DNA of 62,446 nucleotides from Runella sp. (GCF_027484545.1 NZ_JAIXST010000247.1:1-62446); one strand, 5' to 3'. Positions 22,841-32,933 are shown, counted from the first letter of the stretch. Translations and numbers: made by a program. The notes: generated by a model not told the origin, from the letters alone.

Positions 22841-25800
22841 TCAATTATCGGCTTTCAAGAACTCCTCCAATGAGCGGAGTTTTATTTCTTCCATTTTTAG
22901 TTTTAGCAACTGTGCGTTTAACTTCGTGAGTTGGTTGGTTTTAAAACCTTCTATTTTAGTTTTTGCGTCGTTAAAACGCTCCTCCAACACCTTTACATTG
23001 GCCATTTGCGCATTAGAAGGACGCCCCGCATAACCTGATATTTCGCTAAACAAACTGGCAAGTTTTTCGCGAAATTGCGGTTCGGCAGCTCCCACATAAT
23101 TGTCGCCTTTGGTCACTACGAGGGTTTCTTTGAGTGCGTCAAACTCCTTGAGTGAAGGTTCTACCATTTTCTTCAACTTGGCATTTTTGGCCAAACGGTC
23201 GGCAGCACCGTCGCGCATGGCGTCCAATTGATCTACCATCGAAGCCAACTGCTCGTTCATGGCGTAGAGCTTCATGGTGGTTTCATACTGCGCGGCGCGG
23301 TCAGCATCGGTGTGCATAGAATTCGGGTCGGCCTTTAGTTCGATTTTGTGCTCGTAAGTGCTCGTCCCTTTGGTCATTTTGATGGTATAAACGCCCACGG
23401 GCAAACGAGGCGAAGTAAAGCCCCCAAAAGACAAGGTTTTGGCTTTGGCTACTTTAGGCGGTTTGAGACGATACGCCCAATCCACCACGTTGATACCCTT
23501 CGATTTTCCTGGGGTAAGGTCGGCTACTTTTTTGCCGTCTTTATCAAATACCTCGATGGCCATTTTGCCAAACGTATGGCGGCCTTTGAGGTAATAAATG
23601 ATTTTTGCCACGCGGCTTGGGTTGTCGCCCACGTACTCGCCCGCGTCGCCTCCTTCGGCAAAAGCAGCATCTTCGCGTACCACCGTTGGGTTGGTTTGGA
23701 AGAAATGTACGTCTTTGGTTACCATCTCTTTGGTGATTTGGCGCAACGGGCTGATGTCGTCCAAAATAATGATGCCGCGTCCGTGGGTAGCAAGTACCAA
23801 ATCGTTGGTTTCGGGGTGAATCGCAATGTAATGCACGGCTACGGGCGGTACGTTATTTTTGAACTGCGACCAGTTTTGTCCACCGTCCACGGTGATAAAC
23901 AGCCCCATTTCCGTCCCTAAAAACAACAGGTTGGGATTCACCAAATCTTCTTTGATGTGGCGAACGAAAGTAGGAATATCCTTGGTAACAATGGATTTCC
24001 AGCTTTTTCCTAAATCAGTAGTTTTGTAAGTGTAAGGCGTAAAATCGCCTGATGAATGACCTTCAAAGACCACATAGCAGGTGTTTTTGTCGAAACGGCT
24101 CGGTTCTACTTGGTACGCCCAAGTATTTTTGGGGAGATTAGGCACGTTTGCCGCCACGTTTATCCAAGTTTTGCCGCCGTCAGTGGTCACTTGCACGTTG
24201 CCGTCGTCGGTGCCTACCCACAAGATATTCTCATCGAGGGGCGACTCGGCTACGCTGAATATCGTGCAGTGGTTTTCTGCGCCAGAGTTGTCAGCTGATA
24301 GACCTCCTGAATTTTCTTGCTGCTGTTTGGCAGGGTCGTTGGTGGTCAAATCAGGAGAAATTTTCACCCAAGTTTCGCCCATGTCGTCCGAACGGTGCAA
24401 AAACTGACTACCGATGTAAAGGCGGTCGGGTTTGGCTGGACTGAGGTTCATGGCGGCGTTCCAGTTGAAACGCAATTTGGGTTCGTTGGCTTCGGCCAGT
24501 GGCTTTATGATTTTAGACTGACGGCGTTCGGTATCGTATCGCCAAATGTATTCCGCACCTTGCATTTCCGAATAAACGATATTGGCTTTGGTTGGGTGAC
24601 GATAAACGCGAAAACCATCTCCCTGCCCTACGCTAAACCAATCACGGTTTTCGATACCCCCAGGGCTTTCTGAGGGGCCATACCACGAACCGTTGTCTTG
24701 CAACCCACCGTAGATTTTGTAGGGTTTGGCGTTGTCGAGACTTACTTGATAAAATTGCGAAACAGGCAGGTTTTTCACCATTTCAAATACGCTACCACCG
24801 TCCCAAGAGCGATACACGCCGCCGTCAGTCCCCGTAGTTATTTGATTGGAATTGTTGATGTCAAACCAAAAATCGTGAATATCGGAGTGCATTGCCCCCA
24901 AGGTTCGGAAAGTTTTGCCCCCATCGCGACTGATAGAACCACTCAAACCACCTTTCAACAAGATGTCAGGGTTTTTGGGGTCAATGACGATGCGAGAGAA
25001 ATAAAAAGGCCGAACGGTAAGCTCAAAGTCACCGTTGGAGCGTTTCCAAGTAGCCCCTGCGTCGTCTGAGCGGTACAAGCCTTTGGTGGCATCGGTTTCG
25101 GACTCAATCACCGAATACAAAATATTGGGATTGGAAGGCGCAATCGCCACCGCTATCCGTCCGAGTTTGCCCGAAGGAAAACCGTTGTGGATTTTGTTCC
25201 ATGTTTTACCCGCGTCGGTAGATTTGTACAAGGCCGACTGCATTCCGCCCGAATTAAACGACCAAGCCGTGCGGCGGTGTTCCCAAAAAGCTGCGTACAA
25301 CACATTGGGATTTTTAGGATCCATCACCAATTCAGAACAGCCCGTGTTTTCGTCCACGTACAAGATTTTCTCCCACGTTTTGCCGCCGTCAGTGGTTTTG
25401 TAAACGCCCCGATCGGCACTCGCCGACCACAACGCCCCCTGAACGCCCACATATACAACGTTGGAGTTGGTAGGGTCAATTTCGATGGCACTGATGCGTT
25501 CTGATTTTTCTAACCCCATTTTGGTGAAGTTGTCGCCGCCGTCGGTTGATTTATAAATTCCATCACCAACACTGACGCTGTTGCGGGTCCAGATTTCGCC
25601 CGTTCCTACCCAGATGTTTTTATCGGGATTGGTGGGGTCAAGGGCAATAGCCCCAATACACTGAGGATGTTTATCGAAAATAGGTTGATAAGTAACGCCT
25701 CCGTCTTTTGAACGCCACACGCCCCCACCTGCTGCCCCTACGTACATTACGCGAGCGTCGGTAGGGTGGCCTTCGAGTTCAACAATACGGCCACTCATAA

Positions 25801-25960
25801 GCGCAGGCCCAATTTGACGGGCGCGAAGTGTACCAAAAAGTTCGTCGCCTTTCAAGGGAATTGCCTCTTGTGCCAACGAAGAAAAGTTAATAAAAACCAT
25901 CCCCAAAAAGCCCAAGGATGCTTTTAGCGAAGATTGTAGTAAATGGTTGATTTTGTTCAT
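22841..25960 (-). CDS. secreted sortilin-like BNR/beta-propeller protein
   Basis: A 1039-residue exported protein with signal peptide (ending near SLAQEA). More than ten BNR/Asp-box-type repeats of the form S-x-D-x-G-x-T-W (YKTTDGGKTW, YKSTDAGKTW, YRSDDAGATW) fill about 50-720 and build one or two beta-propellers, as in Vps10/sortilin and secreted glycosidases. A helical C-terminal part (about 880-1030) follows. Without a catalytic motif the activity is unknown; some relatives are annotated as glycosyl hydrolases but binding or scaffolding is as likely. Monocistronic with a strong terminator. Confidence 0.85.
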   Translation of the reverse strand: MNKINHLLQSSLKASLGFLGMVFINFSSLAQEAIPLKGDELFGTLRARQIGPALMSGRIVELEGHPTDARVMYVGAAGGGVWRSKDGGVTYQPIFDKHPQCIGAIALDPTNPDKNIWVGTGEIWTRNSVSVGDGIYKSTDGGDNFTKMGLEKSERISAIEIDPTNSNVVYVGVQGALWSASADRGVYKTTDGGKTWEKILYVDENTGCSELVMDPKNPNVLYAAFWEHRRTAWSFNSGGMQSALYKSTDAGKTWNKIHNGFPSGKLGRIAVAIAPSNPNILYSVIESETDATKGLYRSDDAGATWKRSNGDFELTVRPFYFSRIVIDPKNPDILLKGGLSGSISRDGGKTFRTLGAMHSDIHDFWFDINNSNQITTGTDGGVYRSWDGGSVFEMVKNLPVSQFYQVSLDNAKPYKIYGGLQDNGSWYGPSESPGGIENRDWFSVGQGDGFRVYRHPTKANIVYSEMQGAEYIWRYDTERRQSKIIKPLAEANEPKLRFNWNAAMNLSPAKPDRLYIGSQFLHRSDDMGETWVKISPDLTTNDPAKQQQENSGGLSADNSGAENHCTIFSVAESPLDENILWVGTDDGNVQVTTDGGKTWINVAANVPNLPKNTWAYQVEPSRFDKNTCYVVFEGHSSGDFTPYTYKTTDLGKSWKSIVTKDIPTFVRHIKEDLVNPNLLFLGTEMGLFITVDGGQNWSQFKNNVPPVAVHYIAIHPETNDLVLATHGRGIIILDDISPLRQITKEMVTKDVHFFQTNPTVVREDAAFAEGGDAGEYVGDNPSRVAKIIYYLKGRHTFGKMAIEVFDKDGKKVADLTPGKSKGINVVDWAYRLKPPKVAKAKTLSFGGFTSPRLPVGVYTIKMTKGTSTYEHKIELKADPNSMHTDADRAAQYETTMKLYAMNEQLASMVDQLDAMRDGAADRLAKNAKLKKMVEPSLKEFDALKETLVVTKGDNYVGAAEPQFREKLASLFSEISGYAGRPSNAQMANVKVLEERFNDAKTKIEGFKTNQLTKLNAQLLKLKMEEIKLRSLEEFLKADN

Positions 25961-26101
25961 AAAAGCTGTACGAATTGAATGAATGTCTAATTTAAAAATG
26001 TTTTGATTACTCTCTTAAGTATTAAGTAATTGAGTAATTGAGTATTTAGAAAATGTGTAATTGTTTGTTTATCAACAACTTGACAAACTCAACACTTGGT
26101 A

Positions 26102-26131
26102 CTCTTTACTTAATACTCCTTAAGTAAAGAG
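26102..26131. repeat. inverted repeat CTCTTTACTTAA/TTAAGTAAAGAG
   Basis: A 12-bp perfect inverted repeat upstream of the BNR protein gene and downstream of the terminator at 26151. Neighbouring words (AAGTATTAAGTAATTGAG) make the tract from 26010 low in complexity. Confidence 0.5.
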
Positions 26132-26150
26132 ATACAAAGGCTTAATAATC

Positions 26151-26182
26151 AAAAAGTGTAAGTTTTGGGGCTTACACTTTTT
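26151..26182 (-). terminator. terminator of the LolA-like gene
   Basis: AAAAAGTGTAAG (26151-26162) pairs with CTTACACTTTTT (26171-26182) with an 8-nt loop; the minus strand reads into TTTTT. Confidence 0.75.
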
Positions 26183-26200
26183 GATTATTGACTTTAACGA

Positions 26201-26959
26201 TTACTTCCCGTCAGGAAAAGCAAATTCTTTGGGGTCGAGCGAAACGTTGGTTTCGATTTTTTCCATTGTGATGCTTTGTCCCGTTTGACCATTCATACGG
26301 TAACTGATTGTAAACGGAAATACCAATCCGTTAATATCCTGATAATCACTAAAAAGGCTTTCTTGTGCCATGCCTTTCATGGGGCCTTTCTTCACCATTG
26401 TCCGCGACATAATAGGCACGTAGTTTTGGGCGTCAAAGAAGTAGGTCACCACGTTTTCTTCTTCTTTCCCTTCAACTTTTTGGGGCTTTTTGGTCAATTT
26501 GACTTTGAAACACTCCGTACCTTCAATGGTTTCTTTGCCTTCCAATTCTACTTTGTAACCTTTGGTTTTGTAGTCAATAAAAGGATCTGGAAAATCACCA
26601 ACGGCATCGCGTTTGATGTTTTCGGTATCTTCTCCTTCCATTTTTTCGGCTTTCATGGTCATTTGGTTAGTATTCCAAGCGTTTGTGCCGTCGAAAGCTA
26701 CTTGTACAAATTCTTTACCTTGAAAATTGGCTGACATTTTGATTTTACCATCAGCCGCCTGCATCATGGTGATAGGCAGCTCCATTGCCTGCATTTTCAT
26801 TTTTCCTGCCATTTTAATACTCTTAATGGCCATCCATTTGTCTTTACCACCCGTGTTGGCAAAATACTTGTTTAAAATTTCATCCACCGTTTGGGCTTGC
26901 GCGGCAACTGCCGTTAAAGCAAAAAGGGCTGATAGTGCGAGCGTCTTGATTTTTTTCAT
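26201..26959 (-). CDS. periplasmic LolA/LppX-like protein
   Basis: A 252-residue protein with signal peptide (cleavage after AAQAQ). It then shows the beta-rich, half-barrel layout of outer membrane lipoprotein-sorting proteins: repeated strands, a TVDEILNKYFANTGG start and long Met- and Lys-rich strands. Bacteroidota have many such paralogues, which may carry lipid or lipoprotein, so the specific cargo is unknown. Separate from the BNR gene by a terminator. Confidence 0.75.
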   Translation of the reverse strand: MKKIKTLALSALFALTAVAAQAQTVDEILNKYFANTGGKDKWMAIKSIKMAGKMKMQAMELPITMMQAADGKIKMSANFQGKEFVQVAFDGTNAWNTNQMTMKAEKMEGEDTENIKRDAVGDFPDPFIDYKTKGYKVELEGKETIEGTECFKVKLTKKPQKVEGKEEENVVTYFFDAQNYVPIMSRTMVKKGPMKGMAQESLFSDYQDINGLVFPFTISYRMNGQTGQSITMEKIETNVSLDPKEFAFPDGK

Positions 26960-27100
26960 CGAGTTGTTTGTTAGTTTTTTGCAATAATGAGGAAGGTTTT
27001 ACATTTCACCAACCTCAAAAGTGTTTATCGAGCCAAATTATTTACGGGCGGTCAATGAATTAGCTGAATGGTTGTGGTATAATTTCTATGCCTCTTAACT

Positions 27101-27949
27101 TTACAAAACGGCTTTTACGGTATATCCTTTCTTTTTCAGTAAACTCAGCACCCCTTTTGCGCTTCCTAAATGCCCTGCTCCTACCGCAAAAAAAGTAGGT
27201 TTTCCCTGCATCGCTTTTTCCATGATAGGTACCCAAGCCGCATTACGATTGGAGAGTAAAATATCTTCGTAGCCGTTGAAATCCCACTCACTTTCGTCCA
27301 TTACTTTGAGCAAACCTTCCACGTCCTGAGCTTTGTAGAGCGCTACCATATCTCCGAATTCTTTCGCAGAATCTTCTTTTTTTCTGACCATGCCAACCAA
27401 CATTTCAGCCTGTTTTTCGTAGGGAATTTTGTCAAAAACCCCCATTTGAAACTCTACCGTTTCCAAGCCTAACATTTCTTTTTTTGCATTAGTGGCCATT
27501 TGGGTGAATATCAACTCATACGACTGCGGCTGACACGTCAACAATGTCATGTAAAGCATGGACATGAGGGCAAAGGGTTTCATTCCGCCAATCTGGTCTA
27601 GCCCCATCCCCATTTTCTGTTTGAAATAATCGCTCAGCAGGGTATAATCGTCAGCTTTGAGATAGTCTTTCATCTTTTTCCCGTTGGGCAACATCATTGT
27701 TTGAGTCATTTTCGTCATCATGGAGGGGTCATCCATATCCAATTCAAGATATACCTGCTCCGCTTTTTCAAAAGCGGCTTTGGTCGAGTCCGTCATGAAG
27801 TAATCTTTAGGACAAATCACGTGAATCGTCCCGTAGAGGTAAGAAGGCTTAGTCAACCCATTGCCTGAGATTTCCCAAAGAAGGGATTTTTCCTGCGCGT
27901 TAGCAAAGTGCCCAAAAAGGCAAAGAATAAGAATTTTAAGTGTTTTCAT
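27101..27949 (-). CDS. TraB/GumN family protein (Tiki-like protease fold)
   Basis: A 282-residue protein with signal peptide (FGHFANAQE). TraB/GumN landmarks: SYLYGTIHV (first GxxH), and the later FFAVGAGHLGSAKG with GxxH. These His and the conserved Glu/Arg are taken as metal-binding or catalytic, by analogy with TIKI metalloproteases. Function in bacteria is not settled. It follows the 166-aa gene by 20 nt and is likely co-transcribed with it. Confidence 0.87.
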   Translation of the reverse strand: MKTLKILILCLFGHFANAQEKSLLWEISGNGLTKPSYLYGTIHVICPKDYFMTDSTKAAFEKAEQVYLELDMDDPSMMTKMTQTMMLPNGKKMKDYLKADDYTLLSDYFKQKMGMGLDQIGGMKPFALMSMLYMTLLTCQPQSYELIFTQMATNAKKEMLGLETVEFQMGVFDKIPYEKQAEMLVGMVRKKEDSAKEFGDMVALYKAQDVEGLLKVMDESEWDFNGYEDILLSNRNAAWVPIMEKAMQGKPTFFAVGAGHLGSAKGVLSLLKKKGYTVKAVL

Positions 27950-27969
27950 GGGTTTTTATTTAATCATTT

Positions 27970-28470
27970 TTAAGCAGTTGCCATTAAAAGGAAGCCAAGA
28001 CTGTCAACATCACCACACTCGCTCAGCGCAATGGGGTAAAAGTAATGCCAAATAATGCTTGCCAGCCAAAAAGCATAAGGATTTGTTTTAAAAACTTCTT
28101 TCATACTGAATTCTGCTTGAGCTCGCCCTTTGGCCGTAGTTAACCGAGCCTCCACTAAGATTTGCTTATCAGCATCCAATAACTGAATAGCCGCTAAAGG
28201 ATTGTTTGTGAAGTTGAGATAATACCGTTGTTCTTCTAAGGTAATGACCGAGGAAGAACCGAACCAACTTTTAGACCGCATTTCTCCCATAACTTTTCCA
28301 TCGGGAGCTATCAATTGATACGTTTGTTTCCAGCTGTTCCTGAGTTGAAAACGATAGATTTTGCCTTTCGATTCCCACGTGGTTTGTGACAATTCTCTGC
28401 GAAGCGTCCCGAGTAAATACCCATTATCAACAAGTTCAAATGTGTTTGTACTTTTCTTTTGCCATTCCAT
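27970..28470 (-). CDS. LURP/tubby-like small protein
   Basis: A 166-residue protein rich in short beta strands (MEWQKKSTNTFELVDNGYLL, GEMRSKSWFGSSSVITLEEQ), compatible with a LURP-one/tubby-like barrel. Residues 136-150 (PYAFWLASIIWHYFYPIAL) form one hydrophobic segment. No catalytic motif. First gene of the operon with the TraB/GumN protein. The call is tentative. Confidence 0.55.
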   Translation of the reverse strand: MEWQKKSTNTFELVDNGYLLGTLRRELSQTTWESKGKIYRFQLRNSWKQTYQLIAPDGKVMGEMRSKSWFGSSSVITLEEQRYYLNFTNNPLAAIQLLDADKQILVEARLTTAKGRAQAEFSMKEVFKTNPYAFWLASIIWHYFYPIALSECGDVDSLGFLLMATA

Positions 28471-28527
28471 GATTATTTTGGATTTAGTTTGCCAATAAGT
28501 CGCCCATTAAATTGAAATGTTACAAAC

Positions 28528-29151
28528 TCAATGATTTTTTTCTTCTAATTCTTCCAGACAGGCACTCAACTTCTCTAAATAGTGGCCGTAGAGTTTATTG
28601 ATATACCAATTGACAAACGGAATACATAACAACGCATAGCTTACTGACAGTCCAAAAGTCACCCATAAGATGGTTGGCGAAAGTTTAGTAATTAATTGTT
28701 CCAACCAATACACGTACAATAGCCCCCAAATAACCCCGAAACCAGCAATAGGAGTCAAAATCAAATTCATACGCCGATACCAATGCAGGTATTGACGAAG
28801 CATCTCAACCTGTCGATGAAGCGTACGGTGCAGATCCTCGACGGGCAGTTGACTAAAGTTCCTAAGCACATGGTAGAACCGTGCGAAAGGTTTTAAAAAA
28901 GGGATTAAAAGTAAAGCGAAAGTACTAACCATACTCAATCGAAAATACCAGGGAAAGGGACTGATACCCATTGCCAGAATCCCCAATACCAAAATTCCAA
29001 TTTCTCCGTAAAAACTCCGCAGCATTTTTTCAGTCAAACTACTTGAGCGTTGTTTAATGATTCGGTTCAGCTCTGTTACGGAGACTTCATATTGTAGATT
29101 TTCGGCTTCTGTCACCTGCTTCCATGTATTTTTCAAATCGTCCAATTCCAT
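28528..29151 (-). CDS. membrane protein, putative anti-sigma partner
   Basis: A 207-residue protein with a 45-residue cytoplasmic N-terminus (MELDDLKNTWKQVTEAENLQ) and about four transmembrane segments (around 45-85 and 120-190). It starts 3 nt after the ECF sigma stop, which is the usual place for an anti-sigma factor. No zinc-binding anti-sigma motif is seen, so the role is inferred from context alone. Confidence 0.65.
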   Translation of the reverse strand: MELDDLKNTWKQVTEAENLQYEVSVTELNRIIKQRSSSLTEKMLRSFYGEIGILVLGILAMGISPFPWYFRLSMVSTFALLLIPFLKPFARFYHVLRNFSQLPVEDLHRTLHRQVEMLRQYLHWYRRMNLILTPIAGFGVIWGLLYVYWLEQLITKLSPTILWVTFGLSVSYALLCIPFVNWYINKLYGHYLEKLSACLEELEEKNH

Positions 29152-29154
29152 GGC

Positions 29155-29640
29155 TTAGTCTGTTTTCAGTTTACGCAATTTTTCTTGAATCCGGTGCATT
29201 TTTACCCGTACATTGCCCGGTGTGATTCCCACAATTTCGGCTATTTCATCATAACTCTTTTCGTCCAAATACAACATCACTATCGCTTTTTCAGCATCCG
29301 ACAGTCGGCCGACAGCTTGATAAAGCCACTGCACTTTCTCCTGCCATTCAGCAGAAGAGGAAGTGTCCGGAATCTGGGTAAGTTGTTCCGAAATTTCTAC
29401 ATGCCCTGCTTGCTTACGACTGCGTCGGTAATCAGTAATGGCGGTATTAATCGCTACTTGATATATCCACGTACTCACTTTGGCTTCTTTCCGAAATTTT
29501 GGAAAGGAACGCCATAATTGAAGTACAATTTCCTGATACAAATCGCGGCGAGCTTCGATATCTGTGCAATACATCGTACATACTTTCACCAAAGTACCTT
29601 GGTTAACGCGCAAAATTTCTAAAAATTCGAATTCATTCAT
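29155..29640 (-). CDS. ECF-type RNA polymerase sigma factor
   Basis: A 161-residue sigma70 family protein. Region 2 is visible as RRDLYQEIVLQLWRSFPKFR and STWIYQVAINTAITDYRR; region 4 is SDAEKAIVMLYLDEKSYDEI and ITPGNVRVKMHRIQEKLRKL. No region 3, as usual for ECF factors. It probably directs stress or envelope genes and is held by the membrane protein encoded next. Confidence 0.92.
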   Translation of the reverse strand: MNEFEFLEILRVNQGTLVKVCTMYCTDIEARRDLYQEIVLQLWRSFPKFRKEAKVSTWIYQVAINTAITDYRRSRKQAGHVEISEQLTQIPDTSSSAEWQEKVQWLYQAVGRLSDAEKAIVMLYLDEKSYDEIAEIVGITPGNVRVKMHRIQEKLRKLKTD

Positions 29641-29809
29641 GAATTCATTTTTTATTTAATAATTCGTCAAACGTTGGATTTGTTACAGAAAAACAGAAAA
29701 AATGTCGTCTCAAATGAAAATCGAATTTTCAAAAGGCCTTTGACCTAAAAACGATTGCTTTTTATATTTATGCGGTCAATTTTCTTTAATTCTTAAAACT
29801 TGTATTGTA

Positions 29810-29938
29810 ATGGGAAAAGGAGTCAGAAAGACGAAAAAAGGTAAAATTTGGCGTGGTTCGTATGGGGTATTGCGCCCATCAAAAAAAGCGAAACCCGATA
29901 CCGCAAACACCACCCAAAAACCTGCTGAAACCAAGTAA
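29810..29938 (+). CDS. ribosomal protein bTHX
   Basis: A 42-residue basic peptide starting [19 protein letters not shown], which is the signature of the small ribosomal protein THX, followed by [10 protein letters not shown] and an Ala/Thr/Pro tail. THX sits in the head of the 30S subunit and stabilises 16S rRNA folds in thermophiles and Bacteroidota. It stands alone between the sigma operon and the class V aminotransferase. ATG at 29810. Confidence 0.9.
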   Translation: MGKGVRKTKKGKIWRGSYGVLRPSKKAKPDTANTTQKPAETK

Positions 29939-30036
29939 AAGGTTTTCGTAAAGTACAGGAACACCTGCCACAGAAAAAGGGAGAAATGCAGAATATAAAT
30001 TCCGTGTTTCTCCCTTTGTTTTTTACAGTTTTTCCT

Positions 30037-31341
30037 CTAACTCTTCCGCTTCGAGGCCGATGCAATCTCATCCAACGCATTCACCAATCGGTCGAGGTCT
30101 TTGGGTGAATGATATACGTGAGGCGTTACACGTACGCCTTTGATGTTTTCCCATTCGATACCCGTCGTGTGGATTTTGTATTTGTTGTATAATTGCCCGT
30201 CCAGTTCAGACGTTTTCAAGCCATCTACTGATACCAATGCAATAGCACAGGCGTATTTGGGGTCAGGTGAAGTATGGATTTTTACCCCTGGGATTTGGCG
30301 TGCTTTGTCAGTCCAATACCGCTGAAGGTAATGAGCGCGTGCCTGCTTACGAGCTGCTCCAATTGACAATTGAAAATCAGCAGCCGTTCCAATGGCCATT
30401 TCGGAAGCAAAAGAGCGCGTGCCGAGGCTTTCAAATTTGCGAATATCCGGGCCGTCGGGTTCGTTGTTCGACAGCAAAGCCCATACATTCGAGATTTTAT
30501 CTTTTTTCACGTACATCATCCCACTTCCAAACGGTGCACACAGCCATTTGTGGAGACTCGTCGCGTAATAATCACATCCTAAATCAGGTATTTTAAAATC
30601 CAGTAATCCAAACGTATGCGCTCCGTCGGCAATCACCTGAATACCGCGTTTGTGCGCTTCGTCGGCAATTTTTCGTACGGGTTGAATCTGTCCAATCCAA
30701 TTGATCATGTGCGTAATGTGCACCACTTTTGTGCGTGAGGTAAAGGCGCTTACAAATTGTTGCACAAAATAATCGTCGTTTTCCTGCGGCAATTCCAAAT
30801 TCAGCCACACTAACTTGATGCCTTCCCGTTTTTCGCGCTGTTTCCAGGCATTAATCATGTTAGGATAATCCTGTTTGGTCAAAACCACTTCATCACCGGG
30901 TTTCAAATCCAAGCCAAAAATAACCGTGTTCAATCCTTCGGTGGCGTTGCGATTGATGGCAATCTCTTCTGCCGAGCATCCCGACAAATCGGCCAATTTA
31001 GTGCGTAATGCCTCGCGGCCTTGGTCCAAAATCCGCCACATGTAGTAGCTGGGAGCTTCGTTGCAATATTGGTAAAAACGAATGTGAGCCTCCTGCACCG
31101 AGCGCGGTTGCGGACATACGCCCCCGTTGTTGAGGTTTAAGAGATTAGGCGAAACAGTAAATTCATTCTTTACCCACGACCAAAAATCCTCGTTTTGGGC
31201 AGCGTCTAAAGGAGAAAGGTGTGCCGTTTGGCGGTTGATGGCTTCGAAGTTAGTGGCTTCGGCAGGTGCTAAAAAGGGTGGCAGGGTGAGTGCGCCGGCA
31301 GTAGCGCCTAAAGACCCCAAAAATTGACGACGGTTAAACAT
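30037..31341 (-). CDS. class V aminotransferase (cysteine desulfurase/epimerase-like), Tat-exported
   Basis: A 434-residue PLP enzyme. The N-terminus has twin arginines (NRRQFLGSLG) and a hydrophobic stretch, a Tat signal, unusual for this fold. The PLP Lys is in SLHKWLCAPFGSGM, and EIAINRNATEGLNTVIFG and IADGAHTFGLLDF are the cofactor-contacting segments. It resembles isopenicillin-N epimerase-like and cysteine desulfurase-like enzymes. Substrate unknown. Monocistronic. Confidence 0.85.
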   Translation of the reverse strand: MFNRRQFLGSLGATAGALTLPPFLAPAEATNFEAINRQTAHLSPLDAAQNEDFWSWVKNEFTVSPNLLNLNNGGVCPQPRSVQEAHIRFYQYCNEAPSYYMWRILDQGREALRTKLADLSGCSAEEIAINRNATEGLNTVIFGLDLKPGDEVVLTKQDYPNMINAWKQREKREGIKLVWLNLELPQENDDYFVQQFVSAFTSRTKVVHITHMINWIGQIQPVRKIADEAHKRGIQVIADGAHTFGLLDFKIPDLGCDYYATSLHKWLCAPFGSGMMYVKKDKISNVWALLSNNEPDGPDIRKFESLGTRSFASEMAIGTAADFQLSIGAARKQARAHYLQRYWTDKARQIPGVKIHTSPDPKYACAIALVSVDGLKTSELDGQLYNKYKIHTTGIEWENIKGVRVTPHVYHSPKDLDRLVNALDEIASASKRKS

Positions 31342-31486
31342 AGTTTAGGTACAGTTTGAAAGTGAAGCGGCTGTACAATACTACGAAGACCCGTTCAAAA
31401 AGGCAAACAGAATTAGGACAAACCCGTTAAATAAAAGGGATTCTCCATTTGTGAAAGTCAAAAGTGCCAAATCGGATTTGTTTTTC

Positions 31487-31494
31487 TAACTTTG
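31487..31494 (+). promoter_or_regulatory. -7-like box TAACTTTG
   Basis: TAACTTTG fits TAnnTTTG and lies 58 nt before the lipoprotein start at 31553; no good -33 box at the right distance. Confidence 0.35.
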
Positions 31495-31552
31495 TTGACT
31501 CTTAATATCTTAAAATCAAACAATATTCTCCCATCTCAACAACCACTCAATT

Positions 31553-32005
31553 ATGAAACATTCACGCTTTACCTCCGCTCTTTTATTCATTTTTGTCTCC
31601 GTATTTATCATTTCCTGTAGCAAAGACGAACCAGAACCTTCGATGGGCGACCAAGTAGCTGGTAATTATACCCTTACAAAACTCGCACTTAGTAATGGGC
31701 TTACCGCTGATTTGCCTTTAACGGATCCTGCATCGGGTTCGACGCGTTCGGGTACAGTAGCAGTCACAAAAGTAGCAGATGACAAGATTACTGCTAAAAT
31801 CACGCAAACCATTAAAGACAAAGCTGGTAAAATTACCAGCGGCGTCACCGATTCAGGGGAAGTAACGTTAAAAAAGGCCACGACCGGCGAGATCGAAGCG
31901 TACATTGGAACCTCTAAAATTGGAACTTACAGCAACGCTTTATTGACACTTTATGTGATTGACCCCACTCTGGGAAACGTAACTCTTATCGGTAAGAAAA
32001 ACTAA
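31553..32005 (+). CDS. small predicted lipoprotein
   Basis: A 150-residue protein with signal peptide and a lipobox at FIISC (Cys22), then a single beta-rich domain (NYTLTKLALSNG, VTKVADDKITAKI, GEVTLKKATTGEIEAYIGTS). No named family is recognised. Outer membrane or periplasmic location is inferred. Stands alone between two convergent transcription units. Confidence 0.7.
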   Translation: MKHSRFTSALLFIFVSVFIISCSKDEPEPSMGDQVAGNYTLTKLALSNGLTADLPLTDPASGSTRSGTVAVTKVADDKITAKITQTIKDKAGKITSGVTDSGEVTLKKATTGEIEAYIGTSKIGTYSNALLTLYVIDPTLGNVTLIGKKN

Positions 32006-32063
32006 GTTTTCAATTTTCGTTTTCATAATGTCGGTAAACACTCGCAGTTTACCGACATTTTAT

Positions 32064-32933
32064 TTATACCTCTTCCCTATTCGGTATCGAAATCGCTCCT
32101 CCTTTGCGGGTTACGCAGATAGCTGCGGCTTTGGAAGCGCTGTTGAGACTTTCTTCCAAGGGCAAACCCAAAGCCTGTGAAGCCAAAAAATAACCGATAA
32201 ACGTATCTCCAGCAGCAGTCGTATCTATGGTCTTTACACGTTGCGCCTCTACTTGCGTATGAGTGTTCTGATGAGAATAAACAGCCCCTTTTTCACCCAA
32301 TGTCAACAAAGTAGCTGCATTTGGAAAGCGGGCTGTCATTACCTGAAGAATATCGGCAGGTGAGGTTTGTTGAGTAAGTTCCTGCCCTTCCACTTCGTTA
32401 ATGATGAACACATCTATTTTGTTTAACGGAAACGAAGCAACTTCCGAAGTCATGGGAGCCGGATTGAAAATAATCTTCATTCCTTTGGCAAAAGCCGCTT
32501 CAATGAGTTCAGGAATGCAATTAATTTCATTTTGGAACAACAACCAATCATCCGATCCAAAGTGATTCAGCGTTTGGTCAATCTGCTGAGGAGTGACTGT
32601 CCGATTTGCCCCGCCGTGAATAATGATGGCATTTTGGCCTTCGGGCACTACCTGTATGATGGCATGGCCCGTGGGTCCGTCGATGATTTGTAAAAAATCA
32701 GTGTTTACTCCCCACTTTTCCAATTGTTCCTTAATCCACAGACCGTCTTTCCCGATATTCCCGGCATGATACACTTCTGCCCCTGCTTTAGCCAGAGCCA
32801 CGCTTTGATTACACCCTTTGCCCCCCATAAACACGTCATACGATTGGCTGGCAAGAGTTTCGGAAGGTTTCACAAAATGGTCAACTCCATAGACATAATC
32901 CACGTTGACCGAACCGAAATTAAGGATTTTCAT
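32064..32933 (-). CDS. rbsK: ribokinase
   Basis: A 289-residue PfkB-family kinase. Signature blocks: NFGSVNVDYVYGVDHFV, GGKGCNQSVALAKAG, and TAAGDTFIGYFLA with the catalytic Asp. It phosphorylates ribose to ribose-5-phosphate. It follows a nucleoside hydrolase by 22 nt, which releases ribose from nucleosides, so the two make a nucleoside salvage operon. Confidence 0.9.
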   Translation of the reverse strand: MKILNFGSVNVDYVYGVDHFVKPSETLASQSYDVFMGGKGCNQSVALAKAGAEVYHAGNIGKDGLWIKEQLEKWGVNTDFLQIIDGPTGHAIIQVVPEGQNAIIIHGGANRTVTPQQIDQTLNHFGSDDWLLFQNEINCIPELIEAAFAKGMKIIFNPAPMTSEVASFPLNKIDVFIINEVEGQELTQQTSPADILQVMTARFPNAATLLTLGEKGAVYSHQNTHTQVEAQRVKTIDTTAAGDTFIGYFLASQALGLPLEESLNSASKAAAICVTRKGGAISIPNREEV